A stretch of 64,000 bases of DNA from Doris montereyensis (GCA_037039925.1 JAXRKP010001789.1:1-64000), one strand, 5' to 3'; positions 44,340 to 59,560 are shown, counted from the first letter of the stretch. Notes: generated by a model from the sequence alone, not told the origin. Made by a program: numbers and translations.

Positions 44340-47300
44340 TAAATTACACATTCTATTTATTTTATTTTATTTGAGATACCCACATTCTAAGGTTTTTTAA
44401 ATTTGATTTGAGATACCCACATTCTAAAGGATTTTTATTTGATTTGAGATACCCACATTCTAAGGTTTATTTGATTTGATATACCCACATTCTAAGGTTT
44501 TAAAATTTGAGATACCCACATTCTAAGGTTTATTTGATTTGAGATACCACATTCTAAGGTTTATTTGATTTGAGATACCCACATTCTAAGGTTTTTAAAT
44601 TTGATATACCCACATTCTAAGGTTTTTAAAATTTGATTTGAGATACCCACATTCTAAGGTTTTAAAATTTGAGAGATACCCACATTCTAAGGTTTTTTTA
44701 AAATTTGATTTGAGATACCCACATTCTAAGGTTTTAAAATTTGATTTGAGATACCCACATTCTAAGGTTTTAAAATTTGATTTGAGATACCCACATTCTA
44801 AGATTTGTTTTTAAATTTGATTTGAGATACCCACATTCTAAGGTTTTTAAAATTTGATTTGAGATACCCACATTCTAAGGTTTTGAAATTTGATTTTAAA
44901 TTCTGTTTATTTGAGATACCCACATTCTAAGGTTTATTTGATTTCATATACCCACATTCTAAGGTTTTTTTATTTGATTTGAGATACCCACATTCTAAGG
45001 TTTTATTTGATTTGATATACCCACATTCTAAGGTTTATTTGATTTGATATACCCACATTCTAAGGTTTATTTGATTTGATATACCCACATTCTAAGGTTT
45101 ATTTGATTTGATATACCCACATTCTAAGGTTTATTTGATTTGATATACCCACATTCTAAGGTTTAAATTTGATTTGAGATACCCACATTCTAAGGTTTAT
45201 TTGATTTGAGATACCCACATTCTAAGGTTTATTTGATTTGAGATATTTGATTTGAGATACCCACATTCTAAGGTTTATTTGATTTGAGATACCCACATTC
45301 TAAGATTTTTTATTTGATTTGAGATACCCACATTCTAAGGTTTTATTTGATTTGAGATACCCACATTCTAAGGTTTATTTGATTTGAGATACCCACATTC
45401 TAAGGTTTATTTGATTTGAGATACCCACATTCTAAGGTTTATTTGATTTGATTTGAGATACCCACATTCTAAGGTTTATTTGATTTGAGATACCCACATT
45501 CTAAGGTTTATTTGATTTGAGATACCCACATTCTAAGGTTTGATTTGATTTGAGATACCCACATTCTAAGGTTTATTTGATTTGATTTGAGATACCCACA
45601 TTCTAAAGTTTTTTATTTGATTTGAGATACCCACATTCTAAGGTTTATTTGATTTGAGATACCCACATTCTAAGGTTTATTTGATTTGAGATACCCACAT
45701 TCTAGGGTTTTTATTTGATTTGAGATACCCACATTCTAAGGTTTATTTGATTTGAGATACCCACATTCTAAGGTTTTTTGATTTGATTTGAGATACCCAC
45801 ATTCTAAGGTTTATTTGATTTGATTTGAGATACCCACATTCTAAGGTTTATTTGATTTGAGATACCCACATTCTAAGGTTTTTTTGATTTGATTTGAGAT
45901 ACCCACATTCTAAGGTTTATTTGATTTGATTTGAGATACCCACATTCTAAGGTTTATTTGATTTGATTTGAGATACCCACATTCTAAGGTTTTTAAATTT
46001 GATTTTACCCACATTTAAGGTTTATTTGATTTGAGATACCCACATTCTAAGGTTTATTTGATTTGATTTGAGATACCCACATTCTAAGGTTTATTTGATT
46101 TGAGATACCCACATTCTGATTTGATTTGAGATACCCACATTCTAAGGTTTTTTGATTTGATTTGAGATACCCACATTCTAAGGTTTTTAAATTTGATTTG
46201 AGATACCCACATTCTAAGGTTTATTTGATTTGAGATACCCACATTCTAAGATTTTAAAATTTGATTTATTTAAGGTTTTTAAATTTGATTTGAGATACCC
46301 ACATTCTAAGGTTTTAAAAATTTGATTTGAGATACCCACATTCTAAGGTTTTTAAATTTGATTTGAGATACCCACATTCTAAGGTTTTTGAAATTTGATT
46401 TGAGATACCCACATTCTAAGGTTTTGAAATTTGATTTGAGATACCCACATTCTAAGGTTTTTTAATTTGATTTGAGATACCCACATTTAAAAATTTGATT
46501 TGAGATACCCACATTCTAAGGTTTTTTAAATTTGATTTGAGATACCTCACATTCTAAGGTTTATTTGATTTGATTTGAGATAACATTCTAAGGATTTGAT
46601 TTGAGATACCCACATTCTAAGGTTTTTAAATTTGATTTGAGATACCCACATTCTAAGGTTTTTGAAATTTGATTTGAGATACCCACATTCTAAGGTTTTT
46701 TGGAAATTTGATTTTGAGATACCCACATTTTAAGGTTTATTTGATTTGATTTGAGATACCCACATTCTAAGGTTTTTAAATTTGATTTGAGATACCCACA
46801 TTCTAAGGTTTATTTGATTTGATTTGAGATACCCACATTCTAAGGTTTTTGAAATTTGATTTGAGATACCCACATTCTAAGGTTTTTATTTGAATACCCA
46901 CATTGAGGTTTTGAGATACCCACATTCTAAGGTTTTAAAATTTGATTTGAGATACCCACATTCTAAGGTTTTTATTTGATTTGAGATACCCACATTTAAG
47001 GTTTATTTGATTTGATTCTAAGGTTTATTTGATTTATACCCACATTCTAAGGTTTTTTGATTTGATTTGAGATACCCACATTTAAATTTGATTTGATTTG
47101 AGATACCCACATTCTAAGGTTTATTTGATTTGATTTGAGATACCCACATTCTAAGGTTTTTATTTGATTTGAGATACCCACATTCTAAGGTTTAAAATTT
47201 GATTTGAGATACCCACATTCTAAGGTTTATTTGATTTGAGATACCCACATTCTAAGGTTTATTTGATTTGATGAGATACCCACATTCTAAGGTTTATTTG

Positions 47301-50300
47301 ATTTGATTTGAGATACCCACATTCTAAGGTTTTGAAATTTGATTTGAGATACCCACATTCTAAGGTTTTTTGATTTGATTTGAGATACCCACATTCTAAG
47401 GTTTTTAAATTTGATTTGAGATACCCACATTTAAGGTTTATTTGATTTGAGATACCCACATTCTAAGGTTTATTTGATTTGAGATACCCACATTTACCCA
47501 CTAAGGTTTATTTGATTTGATTTGAGATACCCACATTCTAAGGTTTATTTGATTTGATATACCCACATTCTAAGGTTTTTGATTTGATTTGAGATACCCA
47601 CATTCTAAGGTTTATTTGATTTGATTTGAGATACCCACATTCTAAGGTTTTTAAATTTGATTTGAGATACCCACATTCTAAGGTTTTTAAATTTGATTTG
47701 AGATACCCACATTGTTTATTTGATTTGAGATACCCACATTCTAAGGTTTATTTGATTTGAGATACCCACATTCTAAGGTTTATTTGATTTGAAATTTGAT
47801 TTGAGATACCCACATTCTAAGGTTTTTTGATTTGATTTGAGATACCCACATTTTAAGGTTTATTTGATTTTGAGATACCCAACATTTAAGGTTTTTAAAT
47901 TTGATTTGAGATACCCACATTCTAAGGTTTATTTGATTTGAGATACCCACATTCTAAGGTTTATTTGATTTGAGATACCCACATTCTAAGATTTTTAAAT
48001 TTGATTTGAGATACCCACATTCTAAGGTTTTTATTTGATTTGAGATACCCACATTCTAAGGTTTATTTGATTTGAGATACCCACATTCTAAGATTTTTAA
48101 ATTTGATTTGAGATACCCACATTCTAAGGTTTATATTTGATTTGAGATACCCACATTCTAAGATTTTTAAATTTGATTTGAGATACCCACATTCTAAGGA
48201 TTTTTAAATTTGATTTGAGATACCCACATTTTAAGGTTTTTATTTGATTTGAGATACCCACATTCTAAGGTTTTTAAATTTGATTTGAGATAACATTCTA
48301 AGATTTTTTAAATTTGATTTGAGATACCCACATTCTAAGGTTTTTAAATTTGATTTGAGATACCCACATTCTAAGATTTTTAAATTTGATTTGAGATACC
48401 CACATTCTAAGGTTTATTTGATTTGATTTATACCCACATTCTAAGGTTTATTTGATTTGATTTGAGATACCCACATTCTAAGGTTTTTTAAATTTGATTT
48501 GAGATACCCACATTTTAAGGTTTTTAAATTTGATTTGAGATACCCACATTCTAAGGTTTTTAAATTTGATTTGAGATACCCACATTCTAAGATTTTTAAA
48601 TTTGATTTGAGATACCCACATTCTAAGGTTTTTTGATTTGATTTGATTTGAGATACCCACATTCTAAGTTTATTTGATTTGATATACCCACATTCTAAAT
48701 TTGATTTGAGATACCCACATTTTAAGTTTTATTTGATTTGAGATACCCACATTCTAAGGTTTATTTGATTTGAGATACCCACATTCTAAGGTTTATTTGA
48801 TTTGATTTGAGATACCCACATTCTAAGATTTTTAAATTTGATTTGAGATACCCACATTCTAAGTTTTTTAAATTTGATTTGAGATACCCACATTCTAAGG
48901 TTTTTAAATTTGATTTTGAGATACCCACATTCTAAGGTTTTTTATTTGATTTGAGATACCCACATTCTAAGGAAATTTGATTTGAGATACCCACATTCTA
49001 AGATTTTTAAATTTGATTTGAGATACCCACATTCTAAGGTTTATTTGATTTGAGATACCCACATTCTAAGGTTTTTTTATTTGATTTGAGATACCCACAT
49101 TCTAAGGTTTATTTGATTTGATTTGAGATACCCACATTCTAAGGTTTTTATTTGATTTGAGATACCCACATTCTAAGGTTTTTATTTGATTTGATATACC
49201 CACATTCTAAGATTTTTATTTGATTTGAGATACCCACATTCTAAGGTTTATTTGATTTGATATACCCACATTCTAAGATTTTTAAATTTGATTTGAGATA
49301 CCCACATTCTAAGGTTTATTTGATTTGAGATACCCACATTCTAAGGTTTATTTGATTTGATATACCCACATTCTAAGGTTTTTTAAATTTGATTTGAGAT
49401 ACCCACATTCTAAGGTTTATTTGATTTGAGATACCCACATTCTAAGGTTTTTTATTTGATTTGAGATACCCACATTCTAAGATTTTTAAATTCTATGGTT
49501 TTTAAATTTGATTTGAGATACCCACATTCTAAGGTTTTTAAATTTGATTTGAGATACCCACATTCTGCTGGTTTTTAAATTTGATTTGAGATACCCACAT
49601 TCTAAGGTTTTTAAATTTGATTTGAGATACCCACATTCTAAGGTTTATTTGATTTTACCCACATTTAAATTTGATTTGAGATACCCACATTCTAAGGTTT
49701 TTAAATTTGATTTGAGATACCCACATTCTAAGGTTTATTTGATTTGATTTGAGATACCCACATTCTAAGGTTTATTTGATTTGAGATACCCACATTTAAA
49801 TTTGATTTGATTTGAGATACCCACATTCTAAGGTTTTTTAAATTTGATTTGAGATACCCACATTCTTTTAAGATTTTTAAATTTGATTTGAGATACCCAC
49901 ATTCTAAGATTTTTAAATTTGATTTGAGATACCCACATTCTAAGGTTTTTAAATTTGATTTGAGATACCCACATTCTAAGGTTTTTTAAATTTGATTTGA
50001 GATACCCACATTCTAAGATTTTTAAATTTGATTTGAGATACCCACATTCTAAGGTTTTTAAATTTGATTTGAGATACCCACATTCTAAGGTTTTTAAATT
50101 TGATTTGAGATACCCACATTCTAAGGTTTTTAAATTTGATTTGAGATACCCACATTCTAAGGTTTATTTGATTTGAGATACCCACATTCTAAGGTTTTTA
50201 TTTGATTTGAGATACCCACATTCTAAGGTTTTTAAATTTGATTTGAGATACCCACATTCTAAGGTTTTTATTTGATTTGAGATACCCACATTCTAAGATT

Positions 50301-53300
50301 TTTAATTTGATTTGATTTGAGATACCCACATTCTAAGGTTTATTTGATTTGATTTGAGATACCCACATTCTAAGGTTTATTTGATTTGAGATACCCACAT
50401 TCTGATTTGATTTGAGATACCCACATTCTAAGGTTTTTAAATTTGATTTGAGATACCCACATTCTAAGGTTTTTTAAATTTGATTTGAGATACCCACATT
50501 CTAAGGTTTTTAAATTTTTTGAGATACCCACATTCTAAGGTTTATTTGATTTGATTTGAGATACCCACATTCTAAGGTTTATTTGATTTGATTTGATATA
50601 CCCACATTCTAAGGTTTATTTGATTTGATTTGAGATACCCACATTCTAAGGTTTTTAAATTTGATTTGAGATACCCACATTCTAAGGTTTATTTGATTTG
50701 ATTTGAGATACCCACATTCTAAGGTTTTTGAAATTTGATTTGACCACATTCTAAGGTTTTTAAATTTGATTTGAGATACCCACATTCTAAGGTTTATTTG
50801 ATTTGAGATACCCACATTTTAAGGTTTATTTGATTTGATTTGAGATACCCACATTCTAAGGTTTTTATTTGATTTATACCCACATTTGTTTTATTTGATT
50901 TGAGATACCCACATTCTAAGGTTTTTTAAATTTGATTTGAGATACCCACATTCTAAGGTTTAAATTTGATTTGAGATACCCACATTCTAAGGTTTATTTG
51001 ATTTGAGATACCCACATTCTAAGGTTTATTTGATTTGAGATACCCACATTCTAAGGTTTTTTGATTTGATTTGAGATACCCACATTCTAAGGTTTATTTG
51101 ATTTGATTTGAGATACCCACATTCTAAGGTTTTTAAATTTGATTTGAGATATTCTAAGGTTTATTTGATTTGATTTGATATACCCACATTCTAAGGTTTT
51201 TAAATTTGATTTGAGATACCCACATTCTAAGGTTTATTTGATTTGAGATACCCACATTCTAAGGTTTATTTGATTTGAGATACCCACATTCTAAGGTTTT
51301 TATTTGATTTGAGATACCCACATTCTAAGGTTTATTTGATTTGATTTGAGATACCCACATTCTAAGGTTTTTAAATTTGATTTGATTTGAGATACCCACA
51401 TTCTAAGGTTTATTTGATTTGATTTGAGATACCCACATTCTAAGGTTTATTTGATTTGATTTGAGATACCCACATTCTAAGGTTTTTTGAAATTTGATTT
51501 GAGATACCCACATTCTAAGGTTTTTAAATTTGATTTGAGATACCCACATTCTAAGGTTTTTGAAATTTGATTTGAGATACCCACATTCTAAGGTTTTTTA
51601 AATTTGATTTGAGATACCCACATTCTAAGGTTTTTAAATTTGATTTGAGATACCCACATTCTAAGGTTTTTAAATTTGATTTGAGATACCCACATTCTGA
51701 TTTGATTTGAGATACCCACATTCTAAGGTTTTTAAATTTGATTTGAGATACCCACATTCTAAGGTTTTTGAAATTTGATTTGAGATACCCACATTCTAAG
51801 GTTTATTTGATTTGATTTGAGATACCCACATTCTAAGGTTTTTATTTGATTTGAGATACCCACATTTCTAAGGATTTTACCACATTTAAAATTTGATTTG
51901 AGATACCCACATTCTAAGGTTTATTTGATTTGATTTGAGATACCCACATTCTAAGGTTTATTTGATTTGAGATACCCACATTCTAAGGTTTGATTTGATT
52001 TGAGATACCCACATTCTAAGGTTTTTAAATTTGATTTGAGATACCCACATTCTAAGGTTTTTTAATTTGATTTGAGATACCCACATTCTAAGGTTTTTTG
52101 ATTTGATTTGAGATACCCACATTCTAAGGTTTATTTGATTTGAGATACCCACATTCTAAGGTTTATTTGATTTGAGATACCCACATTCTAAGGTTTATTT
52201 GATTTGAGATACCCACATTCTAAGGTTTTTTGATTTGATTTGAGATACCCACATTCTAAGGTTTATTTGATTTGAGATACCCACATTCTAAGGTTTATTT
52301 GATTTGAGATACCCACATTCTAAGGTTTATTTGATTTGAGATACCCACATTCTAAGGTTTATTTGATTTGAGATACCCACATTCTAAGGTTTATTTATTT
52401 GATTTGAGATACCCACATTCTAAGGTTTATTTGATTTGATTTGAGATACCCACATTCTAAGGTTTTTAAATTTGATTTGAGATACCCACATTCTAAGGTT
52501 TATTTGATTTGATTTGAGATACCCACATTCTAAGGTTTATTTGATTTGAGATACCCACATTTGATTTGATTTGAGATACCCACATTCTAAGTTTATTTGA
52601 TTTGAGATACCCACATTTAAGGTTTATTTGATTTGATTTGAGATACCCACATTCTAAGGTTTATTTGATTTGATTTGAGATACCCACATTTTGTTTATTT
52701 GATTTGATTTGATACCCACATTCTAAGGTTTTTAAATTTGATTTGAGATACCCACATTCTAAGGTTTTTGAAATTTGATTTGAGATACCCACATTCTAAG
52801 TTTTTAAATTTGATTTGAGATACCCACATTCTAAGGTTTTGAAATTTGATTTGAGATACCCACATTCTAAGGTTTTTAAATTTGATTTGAGATACCCACA
52901 TTCTAAGGTTTTTATTTGATTTGAGATACCCACATTCTAAGGGTTTTAAATTTGATTTGAGATACCCACATTCTAAGGTTTTTTATTTGATTTGAGATAC
53001 CCACATTCTAAGGTTTTTAAATTTGATTTGAGATACCCACATTCTAAGGTTTATTTGATTTGAGATACCCACATTCTAAGGTTTTTAATTTGATTTGAGA
53101 TACCCACATTCTGATTTAAATTTGATTTGAGATACCCACATTCTAAGGTTTATTTGATTTGAGATACCCACATTCTAAGGTTTATTTGATTTGAGATACC
53201 CACATTCTAAGGTTTATTTGATTTGAGATACCCACATTCTAAGGTTTTTTGATTTGATTTGAGATACCCACATTCTAAGGTTTATTTGATTTGATTTGAG

Positions 53301-55740
53301 ATACCCACATTCTAAGGTTTATTTGATTTGATTTGAGATACCCACATTCTAAGGTTTATTTGATTTGATTTGAGATACCCACATTCTAAGGTTTATTTGA
53401 TTTGAGATACCCACATTCTAAGGTTTTTAAATTTGATTTGAGATACCCACATTCTAAGGTTTTATTTGATTTGAGATACCCACATTCTAAGGTTTATTTG
53501 ATTTGAGATACCCACATTCTAAGGTTTATTTGATTTGATATACCCACATTCTAAGGTTTTTTTGATTTGATTTGATATACCCACATTCTAAGGTTTATTT
53601 ATTTGATTTGAGATACCCACATTCTAAGGTTTATTTGATTTGAGATACCCACATTCTAAGGTTTTTTTATTTGATTTGAGATACCCATATCTACAGCTAA
53701 GGTTTTATTTGATTTGAGATACCCACATTCTAAGGTTTGATTTGATTTGATATACCCACATTCTAAGGTTTATTTGATTTGATTTGAGATACCCACATTC
53801 TAAGGTAAGGTTTTATTTGATTTGAGATACCCACATTCTAAGGTTTATTTATTTGATTTGAATACCCACATTACAGCTAAGGTTTTTATTTGATTTGAGA
53901 TACCCACATTCTAAGGTTTTATTTGATTTGATTTGAGATACCCACATTCTAAGGTTTATTTGATTTGATATACCCACATTCTAAGGTTTTTATTTGATTT
54001 GAGATACCCACATTCTAAGATTTTTTAAATTTGATTTGAGATACCCACATTCTAAGGTTTATTTGATTTGAGATACCCACATTCTAAGTTTTTATTTGAT
54101 TTGAGATACCCACATTTAAGGTTTATTTGATTTGAGATACCCACATTCTAAGGTTTATTTGATTTGAGATACCCACATTCTAAGGTTTATTTGATTTGAG
54201 ATACCCACATTCTAAGGTTTGATTTGATTTTACCCACATTCTAAGGTTTATTTGATTTGAGAGGATACCCACATTCTAAGGTTTATTTGATTTGATTTGA
54301 GATACATTTTAAGGTTTTTAAATTTGATTTGATTTGATACCCACATTCTAAATTTGATTTGGAGATACCCACATTCTAAGGTTTTTAAAATTTGATTTGA
54401 GATACCCACATTCTAAGGTTTTAAATTTGATTTGAGAGATACCCACATTCTAAGGTTTATTTGATTTGATTGAGATACCCACATTCTAAGGTTTATTTGA
54501 TTTGAGATACCCACATTCTAAGGTTTTTAAATTTGATTTGAGATACCCACATTCTAAGGTTTATTTGATTTGAGATACCACATTCTAAGGTTTTGAAATT
54601 TGATTTGAGATACCCACATTCTAAGGTTTTTAAATTTGATTTGAGATACCCACATTCTAAGTTTATTTGATTTGAGATACCCACATTCTAAGGTTTATTA
54701 AATTTGAGATGCCCACATTCTAAGGTTTATTTGATTTGAGATACCCACATTCTAAGGTTTATTTGATTTGAGATACCCACATTCTAAGGTTTTTAAATTT
54801 GATTTGAGATACCCACATTCTAAGGTTTATTTGATTTGAGATACCCACATTCTAAGGTTTATTTGATTTGATTTGAGATACCCACTTTCTAGGTTTTAAA
54901 ATTTGATTGGTGATATACCCACATTCTAAGGTTTATTTGATTTGAGATACCCACATAGGAAGGTTTTTAAATTTGATTTGAGATACCCCATTCTAAGGTT
55001 TATTTGATTCTTGATACCCACATTCTAAGATTTTTTTGATTTGAATACCCACATTCGGTTGATTGATTTGATTTGAGATACCCACATTCTAAGGTTTATT
55101 TGATTTGAGATACCACATTCTAAGGTTTATTTAATTTGAGATACCACATTGTCTTTTTTGGAATTATTCAAGGTTTATTTGATTTGAGATACCCACATTC
55201 TAAGTTTTTAAATTTGATTTGAGATACCACATTCTAAGGTTTTTTGAGTTTGATCTACCCAATTCTAAGTTTATTTGATTTGATTTGAGATACCCACATT
55301 CTAAGGTTTATTTGATTTGAGATACCCACATTCTAAGGTTTTATTTGATTTGAGCGGACAGACTAACCCTGTTGAAAGGGTTTTTAAAGTCGAGTCTGAT
55401 TTGATATACCCACATTCTAAGGTTTTTGAAATTTGAGATACCCACATTCTAAGGTTTATTTGATTTGATTTGATCTACACATTCTAAGGTTTATTTGATT
55501 TGATATACCCACATTCTAAGGTTTATTTGATTTGAGATGTTCTAAGGTTTATTTGATTTGATTTGAGATACACATTCTAAGGTTTATTTGATTTGATTTG
55601 AGATACCCACACCTCAAGGTTTATTTGATTTATTGAGATACCCACATTCTAAGGTTTATTTTATTTGATTTGAGATACCTACATTCTAAGGTCTTATGTT
55701 TATTTGATTTGAGATACCCACATTTCTAAGGTTTTTTTGG
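44340..55740. repeat. Giant intronic satellite, 32-37-bp unit, ~11.4 kb
   Basis: An array of roughly 340 units (estimated from length). The core GATACCCACATTCTAAGG is nearly invariant; the linker varies as TTTATTTGATTTGA (32-bp unit), TTTTTAAATTTGATTTGA (36) or TTTATTTGATTTGATTTGA (37, one extra GATTT). Variants cluster: the AAATTTGA form prevails at 44.35-44.9, 46.2-46.9, 48.0-48.6 and 49.5-50.2 kb, the short form in between. Occasional units are truncated inside the core. Beyond about 54.8 kb the units decay. Minus-strand frames reading MWVSQIKFKNLR are periodic artefacts. It lies inside INTS13 intron 3. Confidence 0.97.
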
Positions 55741-56944
55741 ATGATTGGATTTGATGCTTGAAATTTATTTGTAAGATGATCTCGGGTTTTTTTGAAATTT
55801 GATTATGGGATGACTGACATTCAAGGTATCTTTAGGGTGCACAGAAATTTGATCTGTACGCAGGATCTACCCATTCTTAAATTGGGATGGTGTATAGGAT
55901 GTCCAGACACCTGGACTAGTGGGGTAAATGTAGTTGTGTGGTGGGAGATGTAGAGCATTGCTGATTGGTTAGCAAAATATGTGATCCAAGCAATGGGATG
56001 ACAGACACACACAGGCAAGTCATGGGGACCAGCATCATAATAATGAGATAACACACATAGATTTAGGTTTGACATTATCAATCAGTCCATGACATTCATA
56101 GTTCTAAAATTGGTTGAATGAATGAAAGGATGACCCACTGCTTCTGAAGTTTGTGTATTGATGTCAGAACACATTGCTTGAAATTTTGTATGGGATGTTG
56201 ACACATTTGGATTGAAATTTGTGATGACAGACACAAGTGACAATTTTAATCATTGCGAATTTGACTAGCGGAGACACACATTCTGTCTGAGCCATTCGGA
56301 CGCCCACTTTGCATTTGAGATGACAGACCACATTCTTAGGAAATTTGTGTATGGGATGTTAGGAAACACATTCGGAAATTTGTTAGGAAAGTCGAGTCAT
56401 TGTTAGGAAAGTCGAGTGTCGGATGTTAGGAAAGTTGAAGGTTGGTATTAGATTTGAAAGACGAATCGGCGGTTTGAAATTCAGTCCACGATGTTAGGAA
56501 AGCTTGAAATTTGTGTATTAGGAAAGGTATGGGATGCCAGGCGGTGTTAGGAAAGTCGAGTATGGGATGACAGAAAGTCGAGTCTTGAAATGTTAGGAAA
56601 GTTGAGTCGGCGGTGTTAGGAAAGTCGATGGTATGGTGTTAGGAAAGTCGACCTGAAATTTGTGTGGGATGAAAGACGAAACGGCTTGGCTTTGATGTAT
56701 GGGATCAGTGGAATGCTTAGAATATGTTTATGACAGCAAAGTGTTCGGTTATCGAAGAATAAACTTGGAATCCTGTGTTATCAGGTACATAGTAAATATA
56801 AAGAAGAAGAAAATCTGTCCGCAATTCATCCGTTGGAATTATCAAGATATCCAGATTATCGTGTTGGGACTATCGAGACATGACTGTATTTGGACTGGGT
56901 TACAAGACAGAGTCTCATGTTTGATATGGGGATTCAGACTTACA
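55741..56944. repeat. Mosaic of satellite fragments and GTTAGGAAAGTCGAG units
   Basis: Pieces of the 36-bp satellite (TTGAAATTTGTGTATGGGAT, GATGACAGACACAC) are mixed with about ten copies of GTTAGGAAAGTCGAG (56339-56655) at irregular spacing, often fused in mid-unit. Toward 56700-56940 the sequence becomes unique. No gene is seen. This could be rearranged DNA or an assembly artefact. Confidence 0.7.
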
Positions 56945-57800
56945 CATTGACAGCACATTGGAAATTTGTGTATGGGATGACAGACACACACTGCTTGAAA
57001 TTTGTGTATGGGATGACAGACACACACTGCTTGGAAATTTGTGTATGGGATGACAGACACACATTTGCTTGAAATTTGTGTATGGGATCTTGTGTATGGG
57101 ATGACAGACACATTGCTTGAAATTTGTGTATGGGATGACAGACACACATTGCTTGAAATTTGTGTATGGGATGACAGACACACATTGCTTGAAATTTGTG
57201 TATGGGATGACAGACACAAATTGTATTGAAATTTGTGTATGGGATGACAGACAAATTGCTATAGGATGACAGACACAAATTGGGATGACAGACACAAATT
57301 GCTTGAAATTTGTGTATGGGATGACAGACACACACTGCTTGGAAATTTGTGTTGGGATGACAGACACACTGCTTGAAATTTGTGTATGGGATGCCAGACA
57401 CAAACTGCTTCTGAAATTTGTGTATGGGATGACAGACACCACTGCTTGAAATTTGTGTATGGGATGACAGACACAAACTGCTTGAAATTTGTGACTGGGA
57501 TGACAGACACAAATTCTTGAAATTTGTGTATGGGATGACAACACAAATTGCTTGAAATTTGTGTATGGGATGACAGTGCTTGAAATTTATGTATGGGATG
57601 ACAGACACACACTGCTTGAAATTTGTGTATGGGATGACAGACACACACTTGAAATTTGTGTATGGGATGACAGACACACACTGCTGAAATTTGTGTATGG
57701 GATGACAGACACAAACTGCTTGAAATTTGTGTATGGGATGACAGACACACTGCTTGAAATTTGTGTATGGGATGACAGACACACACTGCTTGAAATGACA
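56945..57800. repeat. 36-bp satellite, about 24 copies
   Basis: The unit is TGCTTGAAATTTGTGTATGG with GATGACAGACACACAC. Because 36 is a multiple of three, long minus-strand frames (up to 280 residues, HPIHKFQAVCVC-type) run through it; they have no coding support. Confidence 0.95.
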
Positions 57801-59313
57801 GACAGTGTAGTATCACCACACCCCAAGTCTCCACAAAGGTATGACGATGGACACCTGGAATAAATAAGATGAAACAACACCAATCTAGGTGTAATATCGA
57901 CAAATATGCCTTTGCGCAACGCATAGTGCCACCAAAGGGGAGGGGAACCTCCAGCCAGCATTACAAACTCGGATTATTGAACAATTTAAACCACTTCCAC
58001 ATAAATTCATTTTCAAACTCGTAACTGTAAAGCCATCTGCGGGATAAGCCAACAGACCCTCTGCAGATTAATGAACAGGAACAGAGAAACAAACAAAAAA
58101 AGTAGGGTAAAATGGAAAATTAAAAATCATTTGTTAGCCGCTCTGTCAGTAGCGTGAAAGTGCAAACGTTTGTAGTCAGATTCCTTAGTTGTTATTTCGT
58201 ATAGAAAGCTGCCACACATCTATCCCAATTCTCTGGTGCCCTTTGATTTAAGCAAAATAAATGCACACGAATCAAGTTACAAAAGCCTTATGCAAGGGAC
58301 AACAACTTATAATTATGCATGTCTCGTTCAAGTTTTTTATATTTAACTCCCCTCTATCTACAATTTTCCTCCCGAAGATCATGTTAGACAGGTTTACTTT
58401 ACAGTCAATTTGTCTCTTGAGTCTGGTGTTTTTCGTTTTAATAGATAGAGTAAGTATTATAGTATTATATATTTCCATGATATTGGGAGGAAGTTGGTCT
58501 AAACTACAAGAACCATTAAAAACAAACAGTTGGTGACCAACCATTACAAAGCTACCAAGCTAACCTAATGTACTGATTTTTGTACTCTTAGTAATCATGG
58601 AATAAACAATAGTCTTTCACTTTTCTTTTCTTCTTACAGCTACTTTTGTGTTGAGGAAGAGCAAGGGATATTACTTAATATTTATTTCGACAGTTATCTA
58701 ACGTTCAAATAACTTTCTGCTGAGGATATATATATACAGTTCTGAAATGATAAAACAAATGTTCTATATTTTTTCAATTAAAATTTGTTTTATTTTTTTA
58801 CAAATCTTCAACTAAGGAGAAAGCTTTGTTTTGTTGTTTTGTTGTTTTAAAATTATTATGTTTAGAAGGCGTTGAATTTCATGCCTTCTTCATGGAACAG
58901 CTTAAAAATCACATGGCGTTTTTCATGACAAGTGACATTTCAGGTTTATGTTTTGAAGTCAAATTTCGACAAATTATCAAACTCTATGCCAACACCTTGT
59001 TGTTGCAAGGTTTGTTACAAGTATCAGGTAGTGTTTGATGGATGTTTACATATTATGGAAAGATAAATGTTCATTATAACACATCTTATAAAAACATAAA
59101 TATTCATGTTTTTTTTTACCTTTGTCAACATCATGACCATATGACCACAGAACCTTGAATTCTTTTCTTGTATCTTATTTAACATCAAGTGCCTAATGCA
59201 ACTTGCCTAGATTAGCATGCCTACATCAGTGTCAAGGCCTCACAAAGCGAGCTTCATAATAATGCTTCAGAGTAACTGTTGCTGCCTCACATGCCCAATG
59301 ACACACACACGTG

Positions 59314-59319
<6 letters not shown>
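57801..59319. other. INTS13 intron 3, right part
   Basis: No coding sequence or repeat array recognised. The frames at 58261-58544 and 58826-59038 have ordinary A+T-rich composition and no family resemblance. Confidence 0.5.
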
Positions 59320-59391
<72 letters not shown>

Positions 59392-59395
59392 TATC

Positions 59396-59480
<85 letters not shown>

Positions 59481-59497
59481 CTCTATCTCTCTCTCTA

Positions 59498-59560
<63 letters not shown>
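59320..59560. repeat. (CT)n/(CTGT)n/(TA)n compound microsatellite
   Basis: CT dinucleotides to 59400, seven CTGT units, CT again to 59468, mixed CT/TA, then TA to 59558. It ends 88 nt before the INTS13 exon 4 acceptor. Confidence 0.97.

Noticed and set aside
47259..54684. Many 60-73-residue minus-strand frames of the form MWVSQIKFKNLR
   Set aside because: Periodic reading of the intronic satellite; no start context, no variation suggestive of coding selection.
44340..57800. CRISPR array
   Set aside because: Units are head to tail without unique spacers, and the context is a eukaryotic intron.
56842..57961. Minus-strand frames up to 280 residues with HPIHKFQAVCVC repeats
   Set aside because: The 36-bp satellite has a period divisible by three, so open frames arise without coding.
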